Shown here: positions 47,993 through 60,459 of the stretch, in pieces
Layout of the letters: each line of letters opens with the position of its first letter
Position numbering within the stretch: position 1 is the first letter of the stretch
Assembly: GCF_932294415.1 (NCBI RefSeq)
Contig: NC_065541.1
Coordinates: 66,804,695 to 66,868,694 of the forward strand
Source: Quercus robur
Taxonomy: Eukaryota > Streptophyta > Magnoliopsida > Fagales > Fagaceae
Direction: 5' to 3'
Length of the DNA stretch: 64,000 nucleotides
Made by a program: the position numbers and the translations under genes
The notes under the pieces: generated by a model
Databases searched by the model: none
The model's input: the letters and a program-made list of their open reading frames with translations, nothing else
Told to the model about the DNA's origin: nothing

Positions 47993-50900
47993 ATGGCTGA
48001 AGAAGAAACAACGTTGGACTCCGCCACCGAGGCGGTTCCTGGGACTCCGGGGATAAAGGAGATAAGGTCTGACGTGGCGGGTCACGATGGTGGAGGAGCT
48101 CCGAGTTCGGGGATTCGGAGGTTTGGTTTGAGAGCTGAAATCGATACCACGCCTCCTTTCGGGTCTGTCAAGGAGGCTGTGACCCGGTTTGGTGGGAGCG
48201 GGCCCTGGATGCCACTTTGCAAGCTCGGAGAAAACTATGTAAGTACTACTCTACTGTACTAAGTAGTTGCTTTGTTAGTTTTTCTGTTAGAAATAACTGA
48301 TTTTTTTTAGTACATTCATGCATGAACTGTGTTATATACTTCTCTTTGTTCGTAGGTCACGTTAAATCCTGAAAAAAAAAAAAAAAGAAAAAAAAAAAGC
48401 TTTGCTGTCAAGTAAGGTTGGATTTTCATTCGACAGTGAAAGAAAATATTGGAGTTTTGTATTTAAAAGTTGACGAGTGTACAAGACTTATGTGATAAAA
48501 TTAATATAATTTCTAACATCAATAATATGTTTTTTGTTAAATTTATTATAGATTACATAAACTTTTAATATATGGTATTGGCATTTTGATTGCTACATTT
48601 GCAATTGGGAATGGCGGAATTGAAATTTTTTTTTTTTCCGTAGCATTTTAAAACAGAGGGGAAAAAAATAAACTTGAACAAAATTTTGGGGACAAAAAGT
48701 GTACAACCATTTAATTTTTACTTTGTTGTCAAGCACTATTGGATTTGATTTTTGTTGTTTGTTTTTTAGTTCACTTAGTTTTGAGTGTAGATAATGCGTT
48801 AGTCATGCTGAGAGGACAAAGTGGGAAATGTCACTGCAAAGTTATACTATTACTTTTGTTAAAAAAATTCAATTTGTTCTTTTTGTTACATTTTTGTACA
48901 GTGCTCATGTTTGTTCTATGGGCTTACCATAATATCCTCTGCCCTGACAATTTAAAAACTGAAAGTTGCATTATCATATGATTCATATTGTGCCATAGAG
49001 AAAGGCGTACATTAGCTAGGATGTTTTCTGCCAAAAACTTGTAGATCCAAATGACAGTGAATTGAGTGAAATGAAGTTAAGGAGGTAATTCTTACAACTG
49101 TTGGTATTTATAAGACTTTAAAGTTTCCATTTTGTCTGTACATTTTGATTGCCAAAGGGATCTTTGGAATTTTTTTTATATAATTTTTTTCTTGTTCAAC
49201 AATTACTTCTTTTGACTTTACCACTGGGTCATGATTATTTCCTAAACTATTTAAATGGCAAAAACATTCTCACTGAAAATATTTTCAAGTTTAAATTTGG
49301 ATTCTTTCACATGCTTTGGAGGCTTTTGATGTCACTTGTTGGTTGGTATTCATACTTTCATTGGTATCAATTGCTTTTCTGTATTGTTTCCTAGTTTTTT
49401 TGCGAAACTAAATATTGAAGATGTAAAATCAAAAGGTGAGGCAATAGGTCAAGAGCCAACATTGCTTAGTTCTCTCCATGTGGAGAACTTGAATTTGAAT
49501 CTTCCTCCCTCCCTTTGAAGGGGGCGGGGGGAAGCAAGTCAATTGGTTTTCCCGTACAAAGCTCCCCCCCTCCCCATTCTCTTGTTAGTTCACATGTGAT
49601 TAATTTGAAATAGGATTTTCATAAGCAGAATGGCATTGAGGAATTTGACATAAAGAAAGTGGAAGAACAGGCAGCAGAGTTGGAGAAGGATCTGATTGTG
49701 AAGGAACTGGAAACACTTGATGTCCTTGAAGAACTGGGGACAACGAAAAGGATTGTAGAAGATTTAAAGCGGCAGCTACAGAAAGAAGCATTGAAATGCT
49801 TGACGGGCCAAGACTTTCACTCAGATGAACCAATGTCAACTCCTGTTATTAAGGAAATGAACAAAGAAAATTATAGAAATATTTTCAACATCAACTACGA
49901 GCAAATGGTGGGATGTTCAAGTCCGTGCCCTACATCAACTCCTGATTTGATCTTAATGGAGTTGAAGCAAGCAAAACTTAACCTTGGCAAAACTATAAGT
50001 GATCTTGGGGTGATTCAAAATTCTGTTGAATGTCTAAATAAGAAAATGGTGAAAGAGAAAATTTTACTCGAGAAGACTCATGAAAGGCTAACATCAAAGT
50101 TTGCAGGGGTGTCATCTCTGGAGGAGGATCTAAGACAAATAAGAGTAAAGCCACAAATAACGGATGAAAAAGAAATTTATAGTGCTTTTGAGAACCCTCC
50201 AAATATCCCAAGGGACTTTAAATTTATGGCTGGGCAATGTAAGAGAATGAATGAAGCTGCAAGATTTGATGTTTCACACCCAATGTCTGTGAATGAGCAG
50301 ACCAAGGCTAGCATGAAGACCGCTGAGATGAGGTGGGTTGCAGCTAAAAAGATGGAGGAAGCAGCTAAGGCGGCAGAAGCTGTTGCCCTTGCTGAAATCA
50401 AGGCTCTTTCAAGCAGTGAGAGATTGCCAGAGTTCATACTGCCTGAGCCGGAGAAAATCACTTTTTCTTTCGAAGAGAGATCTCCTTTAATCTCCAAAGC
50501 TCAAAATGTTGATGGGCTGTCTAAGAAGAATGTAGTAGATGCCAAGCTCCAAACTGATGATGGTAATATCTCTAAAATGTCTGTATTGAAGAAGTTGAAG
50601 GAAGCAACAGAAGAAGTTAAACATAGTAAGCAAGCCTTGGAGGAGGCTTTGAGCAGAGTACAAGCTGCAAATAAAAAGCAAATTGCTGTTGGAGAGGCTA
50701 TCCAGAGATGGATACCAGAGCATGAACAGAAGGGACCAGCAGTGTATAACTCTATCAAGCACAATATTTTTCATCCATCAGATCACTGTCAAGTTTCTCC
50801 ACTAAATGATGTGAACGAGTCAAACCTTGTGAATGATGAGCCAAAGCCTGTTTTAAGGACAACGGTTTCAATGCGAGATATGCTAAGCAGGAAGCAAGTT

Positions 50901-51140
50901 CTGCCCGAAGACTATGTAGCAGGAAATCAAATAGAGGGCCACACTGAAAGACAAAAGGTAGCTTTGAGTCAAATGCTTCATGCACTGAGGGAGGACCTAT
51001 CATTTCCTCCAAAAGCAGAGAAAGATGGAAATGATCACAAACAGTTCATATCGCAGAGGAAGAAATTTGGGCTCATCCATATATCATTCCCTTTGACGAG
51101 GCCAAGTAAGAAAAAAACTCAAGCTTTGAACACTATGTGA
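47993..51140 (+). CDS. WEB family (DUF827) coiled-coil protein, At2g38370-like
   Basis: WEB-family proteins are long coiled-coil proteins; WEB1 and PMI2 act in light-driven chloroplast movement, while this subgroup has no proven role. Two exons fit: 47993-48238 and 49629-51140, giving about 585 residues. The N terminus has VPGTPGIKEIRSDVAG and the family signature EIDTTPPFGSVKEAVTRFGG, with GPWMPLCKLGE before the intron. Exon 2 opens with EEFDIKKVEEQAAELEKDLI and ETLDVLEELGTTKRIVEDLK, the conserved coiled-coil start. Further coiled coil lies at about residues 185-260 and 320-440 (AAKKMEEAAKAAEAVALAEI; LKEATEEVKHSKQALEEAL). The C terminus has SMRDMLSRKQVLPEDY and a basic tail. The single intron is 1.39 kb. 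No break was seen. Confidence 0.88.
48239..49628 (+). other. intron of the WEB-family gene
   Basis: It contains A-rich and T-rich runs (48370-48400, 48628-48640) but no repeat or gene that I can support. Confidence 0.5.
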
Positions 51141-51900
51141 CAATGTAGATTGATAAATTATGAACATTCTCATTTACTAACAGTTCCTTGATTGATGCTC
51201 CAGATTGGTCATGTGTGGTGTTTGTTTAGCCTAGGAAAAAGAAAAAAAATTGTGCTTGTTTGTTTTTATATATTCCATTTTTTGTAAAGGTGCTTGGTAA
51301 TTTAATGATCTGTATTTGAGTGTGGACTAGAGCTGGAGAAAGTGTATTGAGATGATGATGATGAAGATTTTACTCTTTTGATGCGTGATATTGTGATGGT
51401 TGGTGAAACAGCGTTTCTTAGCAAAACTGGCGATATGTATGTAAACTTGCTTCGATTCTTTATGCTCCCATTATTGCTTCGATTCTGTTGTACCTTTCGT
51501 GAATCTGTAAAAGCATGTCTTCATGATAAAAGTATACTATGATTTTTTCTATGTGGTTCCTAGTCACTTTTGAAATATCTCTATCCACATTCCACTTTAT
51601 TTATACACAATTTATTCTAGAGAGGAGCCTTTTTAATTTGTGCTGAATAGGATTAACTTTATAAACAAAACAAAGGAAGATACAAATCAAGAGGGCAGGA
51701 TGATTCTGAACCTTCTCCTTCTTCTAGATTGAAAACCCAGAGAGGAAGAAAAGAGATGGTTAAAGGATCCTCTGCCTTTTCCATCCTTTTGACAAGAGCC
51801 TTTAATTGACAGAATGTTATTCTTTTTAAGTTTCATTGGCAGCTAAATGATGAACCGTCAACTGTTGTAAGTTGTAACACTTAGAATAGAGTAAGTCTAG

Positions 51901-52205
51901 GGCAAAAATGGCGTAGTACCACTGTTTGGTGAAATATGTATGGATTTACCACTGTTTGTGAAATAATTAGAGTTATACCACTTTTTTAAAACTCGAGTTT
52001 TACAAACTTGAGCTCTTGGGAAATTTTTTGGTGAAACTTGAGTTCCATAAAAAATAGCACGGCAAATTTGAAGGTTATTTTTTTTAAAAGAACTTGAGTT
52101 CCACGGCAAACTCGATTTTCAAAAAGGTGGTAGATTATTAAATATTTCATAAACAGTAGTATATTGTTAAATATTTTGTCAAATAGTGGTATATGGCCAT
52201 TTTGG
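51901..52205. mobile_element. MITE with about 100-bp inverted repeats
   Basis: The left part (GGCAAAAATGGC, then TACCACTGTTTGGTGAAATA) and the inverted right part (CCAAAATGGCCATATACCAC, then TATTTGACAAAATATTTAAC) match over about 100 bp and meet around a core with AACTTGAGTTCC repeats. AGTCTAG stands on both sides (51894-51900 and 52206-52212) as a probable target duplication of 7-9 bp. No reading frame is present. Confidence 0.7.
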
Positions 52206-52212
52206 AGTCTAG

Positions 52213-53499
52213 TGAGACAAATTTTCCACAAGATAAAATGCATTGGTACATGATAAAAGTGATTTTCATGTGAAAATGATTTTGCACTATTTACAACTTA
52301 TCACCTTAGCGAGTTGTGAAACAATTGCTTTTTTTTTTTTTTTTCTTTTATATATATATATATATATATTAAAAAAAAAAAAAAGATGTTCCTAGGCTTG
52401 TTCAATATACTTTCTCAACTAACCAATTTGTTGCAAGTCTTTACTTTTATGCAGATAGAGTCCGAGCTTTGGAGCAGATTTCTGCACAAAGATTCTTGGG
52501 TCTTTATTAGCACTAGAGTGCCCTCACAAACAATTAGCATGCCAGCAATGATTAATCCAAACCAGAAAGGGAAAGAAAATTATGAATATTGATCATTAGA
52601 CAGTCGACACCAATGGGGTGCTTCAAGCTTTACGTATAAGAACAAGAGAATGACTAGAGATTTCACCTAATTAACATCATTCTATTCACTATTTATCATC
52701 ATCCTCCATATCACAGTTATTAATGTTATATATTAGTGTTAATATCTACACTTTTAAATACTAGTAGAATGGAAGCCATGGTAAAGTGCACTACAATGCT
52801 ATATCCACTTACCACTTCAATAGGATTAATTAATATATGAGTTAATTTATGGTTAGGAAAGTGGATTTAAGACAATTATTATTATTTTTTTTTTTTATAG
52901 ATAAAATTGAATCTGTATTAACTTCATGATGATTACCTAAAGATCAATTACCTTTTATATTTAGGGTAAGACTCTCAGCTACCTTAGAGAAAGTATCTTA
53001 TGATACCATTGCATGGAGTGCTCTTCTCTCATTTGGTGGATCTACACACCATGGACCCAACTTATTTATAAGAGGGAATGCTTTTGTAAACAGTCTCTTA
53101 AGATAATCTTTTGCTACTTGAGGGGTTAGAACTTAGAAGTTAGAATACTCTTTCTAGAGTCTGCTTGAACTTATATCTTTAAAAGATTCATCTAACTAAT
53201 ACAACCAATCCCCAATCCCCTTCATATTTAGCAAAAAATTGATGTACAGAAATATTAATTTTCCTTGAAAATTTTAGTAAACACTCATGATCCCATGTTT
53301 GCGAATTTGAGTTATTAATATCCTTCCTAGTTCCTACTACAGTCTTCAAAACCACCTTTAACCTCTATGATTATAGCTTAAAATAAGGGTTATAGAAGTG
53401 TATATCATATAGAATTTTTTAGTCCCCTATGTTATGTGGAATCTAATCTGTACCTCAATCTCCTTACAATATTTCTCTGTTTGGCACAAACCCACCCAA
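52213..53499. other. gene-free AT-rich DNA
   Basis: It includes a T-run, TA-run and A-run in a row at about 52330-52384. No gene or element border is supported. Confidence 0.5.
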
Positions 53500-53512
53500 G
53501 TTAGCATCAATC

Positions 53513-53805
53513 CGCCCTAGGAGGGGTGGCCCAGCAGTGTGGGATCCCGTGTGCATGCTCATGGTTCCATGTTCGAGTTATAGCGGGTACCATGTGGGGG
53601 GGGGGGGTGGGATTTTCATGGCATGCTTTGCGTCCCACACTCTGGCTCTCTTGGGGTGTTAGGGTGAGATTTGTGGCGTCCCGGTCACAGTAACTATGGC
53701 TCAATCCAACATTCCTTAATGGGGGTGCTTCTATTAGATCACGTCTTGAAAGTAAGTCCCATATGGTCGCCCCGCCCTTCTTCTCGATTTTCGAAAAAAA
53801 AAAAA
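53513..53805 (+). mobile_element. full-length tRNA-derived SINE with 13-bp target duplication
   Basis: The head has GGTGGCCCAGCAGTGTGGG (A-box region) and CCATGTTCGAGTTA (B-box region). The body is GC-rich with a run of 13 G, and the 3' end is an A run. The target duplicates are GTTAGCATCAATC (53500-53512) and GTCAGCATCAATC (53806-53818). At 293 bp it lies in the usual SINE size range. Confidence 0.75.
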
Positions 53806-53818
53806 GTCAGCATCAATC

Positions 53819-54784
53819 AGAATAACTACTTTGAATCTCGAAAACACCCTTACCTACAAAGAGAGAGTGCAAATAATCAAGGGTGTTTTAGACATTTCAT
53901 ATACACAGTACAGTGGTACACACTGATCAAGGTAGGAATGTCTTTCTTCTACTGTTGACGTGTTTGCTAGTGCACTTTTAAGCCAGAAATTTTTCGACAC
54001 GTGTCCCCCATTTTCCAAATTTTCTTTTGCGTGTCAACGCTTGGTTGGTTCAGAATTGACTTTTATTAAATCTGGATCAATGTGCGCCATTAGCTATTGC
54101 CTAATTTTGGGATTTACCGCGGAAAAATAAATAAAACATTTCCCGCTCAATAAACTGCTTAGCCTTGTGATAACATGCGCCGGAGTATCCCTACCTTAGT
54201 TTTGTAATTTTTCAAGGGGTATGGCTTGGGTCTTGACCGTCTTGTAGAGCACTGGACCCGTTAAAATGTTGACATATCATTCATTATTTAAATATGTTAT
54301 TTATTTGAGTTGTTGTGAAATTTACTTATACCTTTAGATAAGAAATCATTAAAATGTAAAAATAAAGAATGATAAAATCATATATTTTTACCCATAAAAA
54401 AAAAGCATTTTTTTTTAAAAATAATTATTACAGGCTCATAAAATTTATAGTTTATTTCTGTTATGCTTTCTAGTTGGGAGTTCTAAGTTATTCCCATTAA
54501 ACAAGTTAGATTTAGCTCATCTTATCATCCCAACAAGGCCACACCTAGTATTTTGCCTATCATTTTTGAAAACATCCTTCCTTAAAACAATTAACATAAA
54601 TGAGATCCGAGCCCAAAATTTATATGCACAAAACTTAGTTACTCTTATGTGACTAATTGATCTATGCACTTCCTTATGTATAATTATGAACTTCAAGATA
54701 GAATAATTAAATTTCAACCTACAAAAAGTAAAGAAAATTGTAATTACCAATTTTATATTGGAAATGGTTTTGCTGTATACAAGA
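53819..54784. other. gene-free intergenic DNA
   Basis: AT-rich sequence. An AACACGTGTCC-like word (GACACGTGTCC, about 53996-54006) recalls the palindrome near 23629. No gene is supported. Confidence 0.45.
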
Positions 54785-54947
54785 CTTGTGTACAACAATT
54801 GTTGCTTAATGGGTTATGTGGCAAAAAAAGAAAGTAATATGTATTTAAGAGTCATGTGCAATGCACATGATTAGGTGGATACTTAGACATTTGTCACTTT
54901 TTTTTTGCTATCACATAACCTATTATGCAGCAATTATTGCATACAAG
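54785..54947. mobile_element. 163-bp MITE with about 50-bp inverted repeats
   Basis: CTTGTGTACAACAATTGTTG at 54785, followed by GGGTTATGTGGCAAAAAAAG, is inverted on the right as CTTGTATGCAATAATTGCTG and AGGTTATGTGATAGCAAAAA. Non-coding. A clear target duplication was not fixed because the flanks repeat the end sequence. Confidence 0.65.
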
Positions 54948-55074
54948 CCATGATTTTTTAATGAAATTGTGGTATGTTTTTGTATTAAAATTCTTTTTTT
55001 TTTTCCGTTGTGTGGGTTTGTTTCTCAAAAAAAAAAAAAAAGTACATAGCAAAACTTTTTCTTTTTATATTTGG

Positions 55075-55105
<31 letters not shown>

Positions 55106-55559
55106 TTTAAGAAGCATGCAAGATACTAGTAGACTAGTGGTAAAATATTTATGGCGGGCTTAAAATTGGGCGCAAGTTAGCAAGACCGTATTAAAAAAAA
55201 AATGATTTGGAAAAAAAGAAGAGAGATGTTAAATGGGAGCCCCATTGAAAAAAAAAAATGGTAGAAGCTGTGGTGGCTTGAAGCAGAGGTTTAAACTCTA
55301 ATGGTGTATCCAACAGCTAGAACTCGGAAAAGGGTTCACGCAGTTCTCCGTGCCCCTGATGGAAGCGCCTTTCAGAAATGGTAATCTGATTACACCATGC
55401 ACATGCGCGCGCGCGCACACACACACACGCACAAACGTGCATACACATATAATGTTTCTTTTGTGTTATTGGGTTTCCTTTAGTTTTTGTTACTATGTTT
55501 TTAGATGAATTTGTGGCAGTGAAAGTTGTGGAGTTTCCATAGCAATCGCTTTGGCTGAC
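54948..55559. other. upstream region of the HMG-box gene
   Basis: It holds a TA run (about 55081-55105) and a GC/AC alternating run (about 55405-55432) with Z-DNA-type composition. The 5' UTR probably lies after 55440. Confidence 0.45.
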
Positions 55560-57789
55560 ATGCACGAGTGTGAAACTAAGAAGGAGTTGGCGGTGAAGAG
55601 GTTTAGAGGTGTATGTGGGAGGCAAAGCGTTGTGACAGAGTCACAGTCACAGTCACACACCATTGGGGACCAACCCAGGTCGCCTTTTCGGTTTTTCATG
55701 TAAATTCTCTTCTTTGATTTGCTTCCTAATGTAGTTTCCAGGGTAGATTTTATTGTTATAGAGGTGTAACGAATTAATTTTATAGATTCAAAAGGAAATA
55801 CCTTGAGGATTTAAACAGTACTAAATTAAATGCTATAGTTTCAATAGTAGTAAATCAAATCACGAGGCTTTAAAAAGTAACAAATTAAATCCTGAGTTTA
55901 AAAAGTAAAATTAAACATCATTGTGGAAGTTCCTTTATATATATATATATTAGTATTTTGAAGTGCCAATTATAGGTTGATATTTTAGGTAGAGTTGTGT
56001 TTATGCACTGTGGAATGTGTTTGAATGTTGAAGAATACATTTTGGTTGCTGGGTAATTGGGATAAAGAAAGAAAAATATTTGGAGTTTGATGCTTTAAAT
56101 AGCATTTATTTTACAAGTTGGAATGCTGATTGCAGCTCATCAAAATCGAATGATTGCATTGTGAATTGTTTGGAATTTCTGTGAAAGATTAGAGCGTATT
56201 CGTTTTGGGAGTAGATGATGAATTTTTTTTCCTGGTGGGTTTGACAGGGAAAACTTTCTGAAGTCCTGCAAGAGTAGGAATTTGATTAGCATTGATCAAG
56301 CTGGGTTTGACATTTGGAACAACATGTCCAAGGAGGTGAAGTTCTTTAAGTTTCTGATGTAGACTAATCTAATTGCTATATTTTCATTTTTTTGGATGAA
56401 TAATTTAATCATTTGTGTGCTTCAGGAGAGGGAACCATACATCATTGAAGCTAAAAGGGTCAACTCTTCTTACGTGAAAGCTTTGCTTGGAGAAGTTAAC
56501 AATATGCAAGAGGTAATTCAGTAATACTGGGCCTTAAAATGTTGGGAATTGATAAACTCCATGCTTGTTGGATGGAAATAGTTTATTGGAATCGTACAAC
56601 CAGTTCAGATTCAAGGCTTATAAGTCCAGTTCAAGTTTTATGTGACTTGGGTCCTAGTATAAAACTTGAGCATGGAGCTACAAATGTATATTGGGCATGG
56701 TATTGCTGTTATCATTCTTTCTAGGCATTTTTCCCTCTTTCTTAATTCCAATTGTTGTTGGGATGTCACATGTGATTTGTAATAAGCAATGTTCTCTCGT
56801 GCATTGTTTTTCATACGGACTGTGTTTAGTTTATAACTTAAGTGTGTTTAAGCAGGAGATTATGATACATTTGTTCTATTTTACTCAAAATTTTCTTGAT
56901 GGCCAGAACTAGAAGGTGATACCCAGTTATGTATGATGATACTGTTTATGAATAGCTAAGAGATGTGCTTCGGAAAACCCTGACCTGTCAAGCTTCATTC
57001 TCACAATATTGTGTTATTCATAACATCTTGAACACCATTTCAATACATGATTCTCTAGTTTCAACAATTACAAATCGGTAGTTAAGTAATAGCCTATTTT
57101 TCTATATTGAGCCTAATTCCTCCTATTTCCTATGTCCTAATCTAGTAATTTTTGTATCCCCTAGTATCTTCAATAAGAAAATATTGGCTTCTTTCTTCCT
57201 TCCAATACTGAGGCTTCCAGGGTCTGACTGATGACAGATTGATTGCAGGTCAATGATGAGGCAGATTCAGCAATGGTTGGGAAGTTTGATTGGGTTCGTC
57301 TACTTCAAAATGTTAAGAGTTAGATCGTTTTCTTTCTCTTTGTAATTGCTTTATATTAGTCTGCACAATTGTGCATATTTATTATTTGAGGCTATCACAA
57401 TTGATGCAGGAGCATAAAGACAAATTTATTTCAATTAGTAGTCTATATAAACGCCCTTGTACTCTTACAGAGACAAATTTACAACGAATAAAACTTCATT
57501 TAGAATATTTCCAATGCATTGTGTTGACTCTGGCCAGCCTAGGTGCTGAATCCAAGGTTTATTTTATTGTTCTGTTCTTGCTGATTTTGTTCTATGTCAA
57601 CAGTTCTATGAAGGCTATGAAGACTATGAGAACTGTTACAGCTCTGATAGTTTTCCATCTTGGGAAACTGAGATCTTAGACACCTACGGTGGTACTTCTC
57701 TTTCTCTCTTTTTCTGCATGCACTTTTGTATGGTCTTTACCTCTATCTACTAATATTGCTACCTTCTTTCTTCTGCAGTGCCCTACTAA
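55560..57789 (+). CDS. divergent HMG-box protein, At5g05330-like
   Basis: Probable chromatin-associated protein with a single HMG box. Six small exons fit: 55560-55699, 56248-56335, 56426-56512, 57249-57293, 57604-57688 and 57779-57789, giving about 151 residues. The box spans exons 1-3: PRSPFRFFM, ENFLKSCKSRNLISIDQAG, FDIWNNMSKEEREPYIIEAK, VNSSYVKALL, with the Trp and the M-S-x-E-E-R-x-P-Y motif of plant HMGB proteins. The DNA-entry helix is shorter and less basic than in typical HMGB proteins, so binding may be weak. After it come DDEADSAMVGKFD-type acidic residues and an aromatic-acidic tail (FYEGYEDYENCYSSDSF). The ATG at 55560 is the first in frame after an upstream stop. The last exon adds only VPY; if it is not used, exon 5 reads on to a stop at 57751-57753. 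Retention of intron 4 would end the protein at 57323. Confidence 0.7.
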
Positions 57790-58637
57790 TTTCCTGAACT
57801 TCATGAAGCAAATGGTGGAATCATGGGTCATTGAGAAATCTGACTTAAGTTCAAGTTTGCACGTGAAGGTCCCCTTGTCAAAACTTTGGGTTAAGGGGGC
57901 CAATCAATTGGCAATGGTGAAAATATAGATGCTAACAGAATTTTTACCATTACCTATGTTCTCAAGGCAAGTCATTTGGCTATTGTATAGTGCACAAGGG
58001 GTTTTGGATTCTAACCAGTATATAGATATTTTCCTTAATAGAGTTTGGAAGGTTTCATATCGGGGTATTTTTGCTCTAATTATATTACTTGAGATAGTGA
58101 TGGAGCTTGATACCTCATAGAAAGCATTTTGTCCATGTTTTTGTTTTGAAATGTTCCCTTAAATGCAAGGTGATGCATTGAAGCTATTCTGTTTTGAACT
58201 CATATTTCCTTTTAATTGAAGTGCTTGTCCCACACGATTAGATTATGGAAGGCATGGCTTCTTGGATCTGGCTATGCCATGCACAGCTTGTGGAGTATGG
58301 AGTAGTAAGATATTGGACAATAAAGGGTTGTGCTAGAATGAACTGAACATGCAACATTTTGCAAAAACTTTCTCTTCTTTTGCATTTTAAGAGATACTTT
58401 AAGAGTTTGAGATACAATCATGGAAATTTCTGTACATCAAATACCATCGATTCACAAAACCAAAAAAAATCCCAACTCCCTAGTTTATTGGTCATTGGTG
58501 TCATCAGGTCCGGTCAGGCAGGTGGCTCAACAGGTTGAGAAGATAATGGAACAAAAGATGTGATCAGTCAAGGCTCATAAGGATCATCAGCGTAACCTTG
58601 AAAGATCCAATAAACTTGCAACATCGTTGACTTTTAA
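57790..58637. other. 3' flank of the HMG-box gene
   Basis: Probably 3' UTR and intergenic DNA. Short plus-strand frames exist but none looks coding. Confidence 0.4.
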
Positions 58638-58847
58638 TGTTCCAATCGATTGGTCAGCCTGTTAATCTTTGACTCCTAATGTTCCAATCGATTGGTGAGC
58701 CTGATAATCTCCAACTCATAATGTTCCAATAGATTGGTCAGCCTGTTAATCTTCGACTCGTAATGTTCCAATTGATTGGTCAGTCTGTTAATCTTCGACT
58801 CATAATGTTCCAATAGATTGGTCAGCCTGCTATTCTCCATCATCAAT
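58638..58847 (-). repeat. 42-bp tandem repeat, five units, partly coding
   Basis: TGTTCCAA starts at 58638, 58680, 58722, 58764 and 58806, exactly 42 bp apart. Each unit reads on the minus strand as the 14 residues RLTNxLEHYESKIN. The unit furthest 3' on the minus strand lies after the stop codon. A sixth, degenerate unit precedes the array in the gene. Confidence 0.9.
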
Positions 58848-59558
58848 GGTTGTAATTGATCTAGCAGTCTCTCCTCTATCTGTTGAGGTGTGCACCCTTG
58901 AGTGAGCAGGTCACGCGGCCTGATGATTTCCTGCTTTCTCTTACCTAGCAACCTGGACCTTGGGGTTGAAATGAAGTCATCATCATCATCCTTGTCCCCC
59001 TCAGCCACCACCACATTCAACCAAGGCTGCACAGGTTGGGGAACAAGAAGCGGATTGGATGAGAAGTCTGAAATAGGTATAGGTACTTCCCCACACACAG
59101 GGTGACTCCCATCTCCAAAGCCAAAAACCTATACGAGGGTAAAAAGTTCAATCACAAGTAAATATAAACCAAATATCAGGAAAGGAACACTCCAAAGCAT
59201 AATTTGTAGAGCCATAATCTAATAAGGCATCCACTGAATTAGTTGAAGCATTGTTAAATCTCAAGACACAAGACAAAGTATTGGCATGGTATGTTAAATC
59301 CAATTCCTCATCACACTTTTTGTAGGTCTCCCCAAGGGTCTTAAAAACTACGAGTCTACGATGCTAATGACACGTTTTCCTTTGTCTTCGACAACATATT
59401 GATAATTAGATTCCTCTGGATGTGGAGACATGCCAGACAATACAAAACAAAGGAATCCATTCCCTAAGTGAAGCAAGCTTGAAGGACATCACCTGTGGAG
59501 GAAAATTACAAGTAGCATCCATATCCATACTCATCTCGTTTGGGTAATTTGCAGCCAT
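58676..59558 (-). CDS. hypothetical protein with 14-residue coiled-coil repeats
   Basis: Two exons fit: 59558-59493 (MAANYPNEMSMDMDATCNFP, PQ) and 59128-58676 (opening VFGFGDGSHPVCGEVPIPIS), giving about 172 residues. The donor and acceptor agree in phase 0. The middle has an acidic patch (AEGDKDDDDD) and a basic stretch (TPRSRLLGKRKQEIIRPRDL). From about residue 110 the chain is a regular repeat RLTNxLEHYESKIN, with Leu/Ile spacing that fits a two-stranded coiled coil. I do not recognise the family. The stop is TAG where other units have TAC or TAT, and the frame beyond it encodes another full unit before TAA. The encoded protein is therefore one unit shorter than its ancestor, or this allele is. 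Confidence 0.55.
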
Positions 59559-60459
59559 CTTGCTCTCCCTTTCCATTCTTTTCTCTCTCTTTTATTTTTC
59601 TTTGTCTTCTCCTCCCTGATTCTCAGCTAATGGGAATTTTAATGCACACACGTGGGTTCAGACCATCCATAAAGAAAACCGTCTACATGGTCAATCCCGC
59701 CAGAGAAAGGAGGATGAGGAAAAGGGATGGGATGGAAAGTATTTAATCCATTGATGTGTATCTGTTGGAGGATATCGCCAAATCAAGGAGTAATAATGAA
59801 AAAACAAATTGAACACATCAAGTAAATAGAAATTAGTGATTGACTTAGAGGCATAATTGAATGTTATTCTTAAACAATATTTGTCCCCATATGCAAGTTG
59901 CTAAAGGGTTTCCATATACTTGTCTCCAAGATACAATCAAATTTATTGGGTTATACAAATAGCAATTTTGGAGAATACCCATAAGATTTCTTGTGTTTCT
60001 TTTAAACTTACTATTTTGGAGAGATAGTCTATATTTCAAGTGAACATAAAACTCTATTTATACCCATATGGTTATAACCATTCAAAAGGTACATATAGAG
60101 AGTTAAGATATTTCATAAAACTGTTCACAAGGCTTGAAACCTTTTCAAACGTTTAGAACAGTTATCGAAAAAATTCTGCAGAAATTCAATTTTCATGAGT
60201 CTCGATTGATTGAGAGGAATCGAGCATCAATCGAAAGTTCTTTTCAATCGATCGAATAGGAATCAAGTACCAATTGAAATAGGTAGAGACTCCAGGATAA
60301 TTTCCTTCACCACTTCGATCAATCGAGCAAAAATTTCGATCGATTGAATATATTGAATTTCGAATTTTCACTTAGAAAATTCCAGAACTTGAATTTTCAT
60401 TTTATTCATTTAACAAATGAATACTCTCCAACCTTATTTTATTATTACAACCTATTCAT
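59559..60459. other. promoter side of the coiled-coil gene and intergenic DNA
   Basis: At about 60195-60350 the words TCGATTGA, AATCGA and TCGATCGA recur in both orientations, giving a weak foldback pattern. No gene is supported. Confidence 0.45.

Noticed and set aside
50177-51012. Several minus-strand frames of 85-106 codons
   Set aside because: They are antisense shadows of the large second exon of the WEB-family gene.
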